Assembly (NCBI GenBank): GCA_035605975.1
Contig: DATNGG010000026.1
Span: forward strand, 1-19,321
Reading direction: 5' to 3'
DNA from: CAIKMD01 sp035605975
GTDB lineage: Bacteria > Pseudomonadota > Alphaproteobacteria > ATCC43930 > CGMCC-115725
Length of the DNA stretch: 19,321 nucleotides
Made by a program: the position numbers and the translations under genes
Shown here: positions 17,186 to 19,321 of the stretch, piece after piece
Layout of the letters: each line of letters opens with the position of its first letter
How positions within the stretch are numbered: position 1 is the first letter of the stretch
The notes under the pieces: model-generated
Seen by the model: only the letters and a program-made list of their open reading frames with translations
The model's database searches: none
What the model was told of the DNA's origin: nothing

Positions 17186-17191
17186 TTGACA
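17186..17191 (+). promoter_or_regulatory. Candidate -35 element of ftsB
   Basis: A perfect TTGACA lies 29 bp before the ftsB ATG. No strong -10 follows (GATTCT at 17207 or TTCTCT at 17209). Transcription would begin within a few bases of the ATG, implying a leaderless message. Confidence 0.4.
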
Positions 17192-17220
17192 GCCCGAGTC
17201 GCGCGTGATTCTCTGGCTTC

Positions 17221-17544
17221 ATGCTCGTCCTCGACGCCATCCGGCAACGTTCGCGAATCATCATCGGCCCGATCCTCGGGATCAGCCTCGTTGCCTATTT
17301 CGCCTATCACCTGGTGCAGGGCGATCGCGGCCTTTTGGCCTGGATGCGGCTGTCGCAGGAAATCCACAAGGCGGAAACGACGCTCGCTGCGATCAAGGCC
17401 GAGGAAGCGCCGCTTGCCCGCCATACCGCGCTGCTGCGCGCGAAGATCGATCGCGACCTGCTCGACGAGAATGCGCGCGAGACGCTCAATCTCGGCGGCG
17501 CCGACGAGATCGTGATCTTCACCAAGGCGGCGCCGCGGCGCTGA
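17221..17544 (+). CDS. ftsB: Cell division protein FtsB (DivIC/septum formation initiator family)
   Basis: This is a small bitopic membrane protein of the divisome that works with FtsL and FtsQ. The 107 residues comprise a short cytoplasmic start, one membrane helix (about 13-32, IIIGPILGISLVAYFAYHLV), a periplasmic coiled coil (about 43-77), and the family's C-terminal motif LLDENARETLNLGGADEIVIF (80-100). The upstream frame is closed by a TGA at 17206, so no earlier start exists, and no Shine-Dalgarno sequence precedes the ATG. Position before pdhA is conserved in alphaproteobacteria, where eno usually lies upstream; here a small coiled-coil gene takes that place. Confidence 0.92.
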   Translation: MLVLDAIRQRSRIIIGPILGISLVAYFAYHLVQGDRGLLAWMRLSQEIHKAETTLAAIKAEEAPLARHTALLRAKIDRDLLDENARETLNLGGADEIVIFTKAAPRR

Positions 17545-17632
17545 GCTTTTCCGGCCAGCGGGCAGGCGCGGCCGATCAAAAATCGCTCATCTCGCACCTG
17601 CGTTGTGCCCACTCCACTTCGATTCCAGCATG

Positions 17633-17653
17633 CTTAACTGAAATTCAGTTAAG
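17633..17653. promoter_or_regulatory. 21-bp perfect palindrome upstream of pdhA
   Basis: CTTAACTGAA (17633-17642) and TTCAGTTAAG (17644-17653) form 10-bp perfect arms around a single A. It is AT-rich within GC-rich DNA and sits 140 bp before pdhA. This is the size and symmetry of a homodimeric repressor site; the regulator is unknown. A run of T-rich sequence follows (17654-17682), so an intrinsic terminator of ftsB is a weaker alternative. Promoter-like TTGTCC (17681) and GCTAGG (17703), 16 bp apart, lie just downstream. Confidence 0.6.
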
Positions 17654-17792
17654 TTTCATTTTGTGTTGCAAAACAGTATTTTGTCCACAGGGTTATTGCC
17701 TTGCTAGGGCATCGGGACCATGTTAGGGCCTGTCCCGCGCCGCGTTCGATGCGTGCGCGGCAGTCTCGATCGGGCGATAAGGAAAAACGAGG

Positions 17793-18815
17793 ATGGCCGT
17801 CGTCAAACGCAAGCCGAAACCGGGCCGCAGCGAGCTGGAGGCGGCGCCGCTTCCGGAGCCGGCGGAAATGCTCAAGCTCTACCGCGACATGTTGCTGATC
17901 CGGCGCTTCGAGGAGAAGGCCGGGCAGATGTACGGCATGGGCCTCATCGGCGGCTTCTGCCATCTCTATATCGGCGAGGAGGCGGTGGTGGTCGGGGTCA
18001 TGGCGGCGGTCGAGGAGGGCGACACGATCGTCACCTCCTATCGCGATCACGGCCATATGCTGGCCTGCGGCATGGACCCCAAAGGCGTGATGGCCGAGCT
18101 GACCGGGCGGCGCGGCGGCTATTCCAAGGGCAAGGGCGGCTCGATGCATATGTTCAGCCGCGAGAAGAATTTCTTCGGCGGCCACGGCATCGTCGGCGCC
18201 CAGGTGCCGATCGGCACCGGCATGGGTTTCGCCCATCGCTATCGCGACAATGGCCGGATCAGCATCACCTTCCTCGGCGACGGGGCGATGAACCAGGGCC
18301 AGGTGAGCGAGAGCTTCAACATGGCGGCGCTCTGGAAGCTGCCGGTGCTCTACATCATCGAGAACAACAAATACGGCATGGGAACGTCGGTGATGCGCGC
18401 CTCGGCGAGCCACGATCTCTTCGGCCGCGGCGCGCCTTTCGGCATTCAGGGTCATTCGGTCGACGGCATGAACGTCCTCGCCGTCACGCAAGCGGCCGAG
18501 GAGGCGGTCGATTATGTCCGCTCGGGCAAGGGGCCCTACATCCTCGAGATGCAGACCTATCGCTATCGCGGCCATTCGATGTCCGATCCGGCGAAATACC
18601 GCAGCAAGGATGAAGTCAGCCGCATGCGCCAGGAGCACGACCCGATCGACCAGATGAAGACGCGGATGATCGAGGGCGGCTTTGCCGACGAGGCCAAGCT
18701 CAAAGAGTTCGACAAGCAGATCAAGGATATCGTCACCGCCGCGGCCGAGTTCGCCCAAGACAGTCCCGAGCCCGATCCGCAGGAGCTTTGGACCGACGTT
18801 TACGCCGAGGCGTGA
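17793..18815 (+). CDS. pdhA: Pyruvate dehydrogenase E1 component, alpha subunit
   Basis: This is the thiamine diphosphate subunit of the alpha2beta2 E1 enzyme, which decarboxylates pyruvate in the complex that makes acetyl-CoA. The 340 residues match bacterial PdhA. The ThDP/Mg motif runs from GDGAMNQG (162-169) to ENNKYGMG (190-197). The substrate region has SYRDHGHMLACG (82-93) and GGSMHMF (115-121). The flexible loop YRYRGHSMSDPAKYRSKDE (256-274) closes over the active site. AAGGA lies nine bases before the ATG. pdhB follows after 5 bp. It is distinguished from branched-chain E1 alpha by length and by the lipoyl-bearing partner. Confidence 0.97.
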   Translation: MAVVKRKPKPGRSELEAAPLPEPAEMLKLYRDMLLIRRFEEKAGQMYGMGLIGGFCHLYIGEEAVVVGVMAAVEEGDTIVTSYRDHGHMLACGMDPKGVMAELTGRRGGYSKGKGGSMHMFSREKNFFGGHGIVGAQVPIGTGMGFAHRYRDNGRISITFLGDGAMNQGQVSESFNMAALWKLPVLYIIENNKYGMGTSVMRASASHDLFGRGAPFGIQGHSVDGMNVLAVTQAAEEAVDYVRSGKGPYILEMQTYRYRGHSMSDPAKYRSKDEVSRMRQEHDPIDQMKTRMIEGGFADEAKLKEFDKQIKDIVTAAAEFAQDSPEPDPQELWTDVYAEA

Positions 18816-18820
18816 CGCAG

Positions 18821-19321
18821 ATGCCCATCGATGTGTTGATGCCCGCGCTCTCGCCGACCATGACCGAGGGCAAGATCGCGAAATGGCATAAGAAGGAAGG
18901 CGACCCGGTCAAAGCCGGCGACATACTTGCCGAAATCGAGACCGATAAGGCGACGATGGAGATGGAGGCGGTGGACGAAGGCACCTTCGCCAAGATCATC
19001 GTCCCTGAAGGCACCGAGCATGTCGCGGTCAATCTGCCGATTGCGGTGATCGCCGGCGAGGATGAGAGCGTCGAGGAGGTAGCGAAAGCCGCGCCCGCCG
19101 CGCCCGCGCCCAAGCAATCGACGCCGGCGCAGGAAGCGCCGGTCGAGGAGGTCGCGAAGACCAAGGCGCCATCGCCCGCCCGCGAAGCCGCGCCCGCGCC
19201 GCCGCCGCGCGCCGCCTCCGCCGCCGAGACGGAGTGGACCGGCGCCACGGTGAAGCTCACCGTGCGCGAGGCGTTGCGCGATGCGATGGCCGAAGAGATG
19301 CGCCGCGACGACACCGTCTTT
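18821..19321 (+). CDS. pdhB: Pyruvate dehydrogenase E1 component, beta subunit, N-terminal part (cut by window edge)
   Basis: The first 167 residues are present, and the frame stays open to the last base. Residues 1-80 are a lipoyl domain: PIDVLMPALSPTMTEGKIAKW, then EIETDKATMEME with the lipoylated Lys at 43. A flexible Ala/Pro/Glu-rich linker fills about 83-140. The E1-beta catalytic domain begins at about 143 (VKLTVREALRDAMAEEMRRDDTVF). An N-terminal lipoyl domain on E1 beta is typical of alphaproteobacterial PdhB. E2 also begins with a lipoyl domain, but the VREALRDAMAEEMRRD sequence settles the call. It is coupled to pdhA. Confidence 0.95.
   Translation, partial: MPIDVLMPALSPTMTEGKIAKWHKKEGDPVKAGDILAEIETDKATMEMEAVDEGTFAKIIVPEGTEHVAVNLPIAVIAGEDESVEEVAKAAPAAPAPKQSTPAQEAPVEEVAKTKAPSPAREAAPAPPPRAASAAETEWTGATVKLTVREALRDAMAEEMRRDDTVF

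Overview
The window is chromosomal DNA of high G+C from an alphaproteobacterium. Rhodospirillales or a relative is my best guess, but only from gene content. The evidence is: the aroQ-accB-accC order; ftsB just upstream of pdhA-pdhB; an E1-beta subunit carrying its own N-terminal lipoyl domain; a CIRCE element before groES; and dispersed palindromic repeats of the kind common in alphaproteobacterial genomes. The gene content is mostly housekeeping, with one copper-handling cluster. I see no phage, insertion sequence, CRISPR array or integrase.

Layout, left to right. Positions 1-265 hold no convincing gene but carry a dispersed palindromic repeat. 266-2552 (minus) is an operon for type II dehydroquinase (aroQ) and the biotin carrier and biotin carboxylase of acetyl-CoA carboxylase (accB, accC), with a candidate promoter at 2603-2631. 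A pirin gene (plus, 2710-3627) leaves the same intergenic region in the other direction. A MarR-type regulator (minus, 3656-4177) is divergent from a maleylacetoacetate isomerase-like gene (plus, 4469-5113). A perfect 7-bp inverted repeat lies between them and is a candidate operator. A small VOC-fold protein follows (5191-5556), then a 150-bp repeat structure.

5728-9174 is the copper cluster. It contains a Cu(I) P1B-type ATPase (minus) and a divergent CsoR repressor (plus) whose start lies only 37 bp away, across a perfect CsoR-type palindrome. Next to them is a secreted Spy/CpxP-like protein with a Gly/Met/Trp-rich N-terminal segment. Inferred logic: CsoR senses cytoplasmic Cu(I), is released from the shared operator, and the ATPase exports copper. 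The Met-rich periplasmic protein is a plausible downstream copper-binding or stress partner.

9200-12860 holds a lipoprotein trypsin-like serine protease without a PDZ domain, a nitronate monooxygenase-family flavoprotein, and ketopantoate reductase (panE). A repeat and a double hairpin/terminator separate these from groES-groEL (minus, 13111-15116), which has a promoter and a CIRCE element. An unusual M24-fold (creatinase/aminopeptidase P-like) protein with a degraded metal site, a tRNA-Val(CAC) gene and a 72-residue coiled-coil protein of unknown function follow on the minus strand.

The right end (plus) is ftsB (cell division), then pdhA and the beginning of pdhB (pyruvate dehydrogenase E1), cut by the window edge. 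A 21-bp perfect palindrome lies upstream of pdhA. No completely new system is evident. The most interesting items are the copper cluster with its shared operator and Met-rich secreted protein, the palindromes upstream of pdhA and maiA, the PDZ-less protease lipoprotein, and the composite palindromic repeats.
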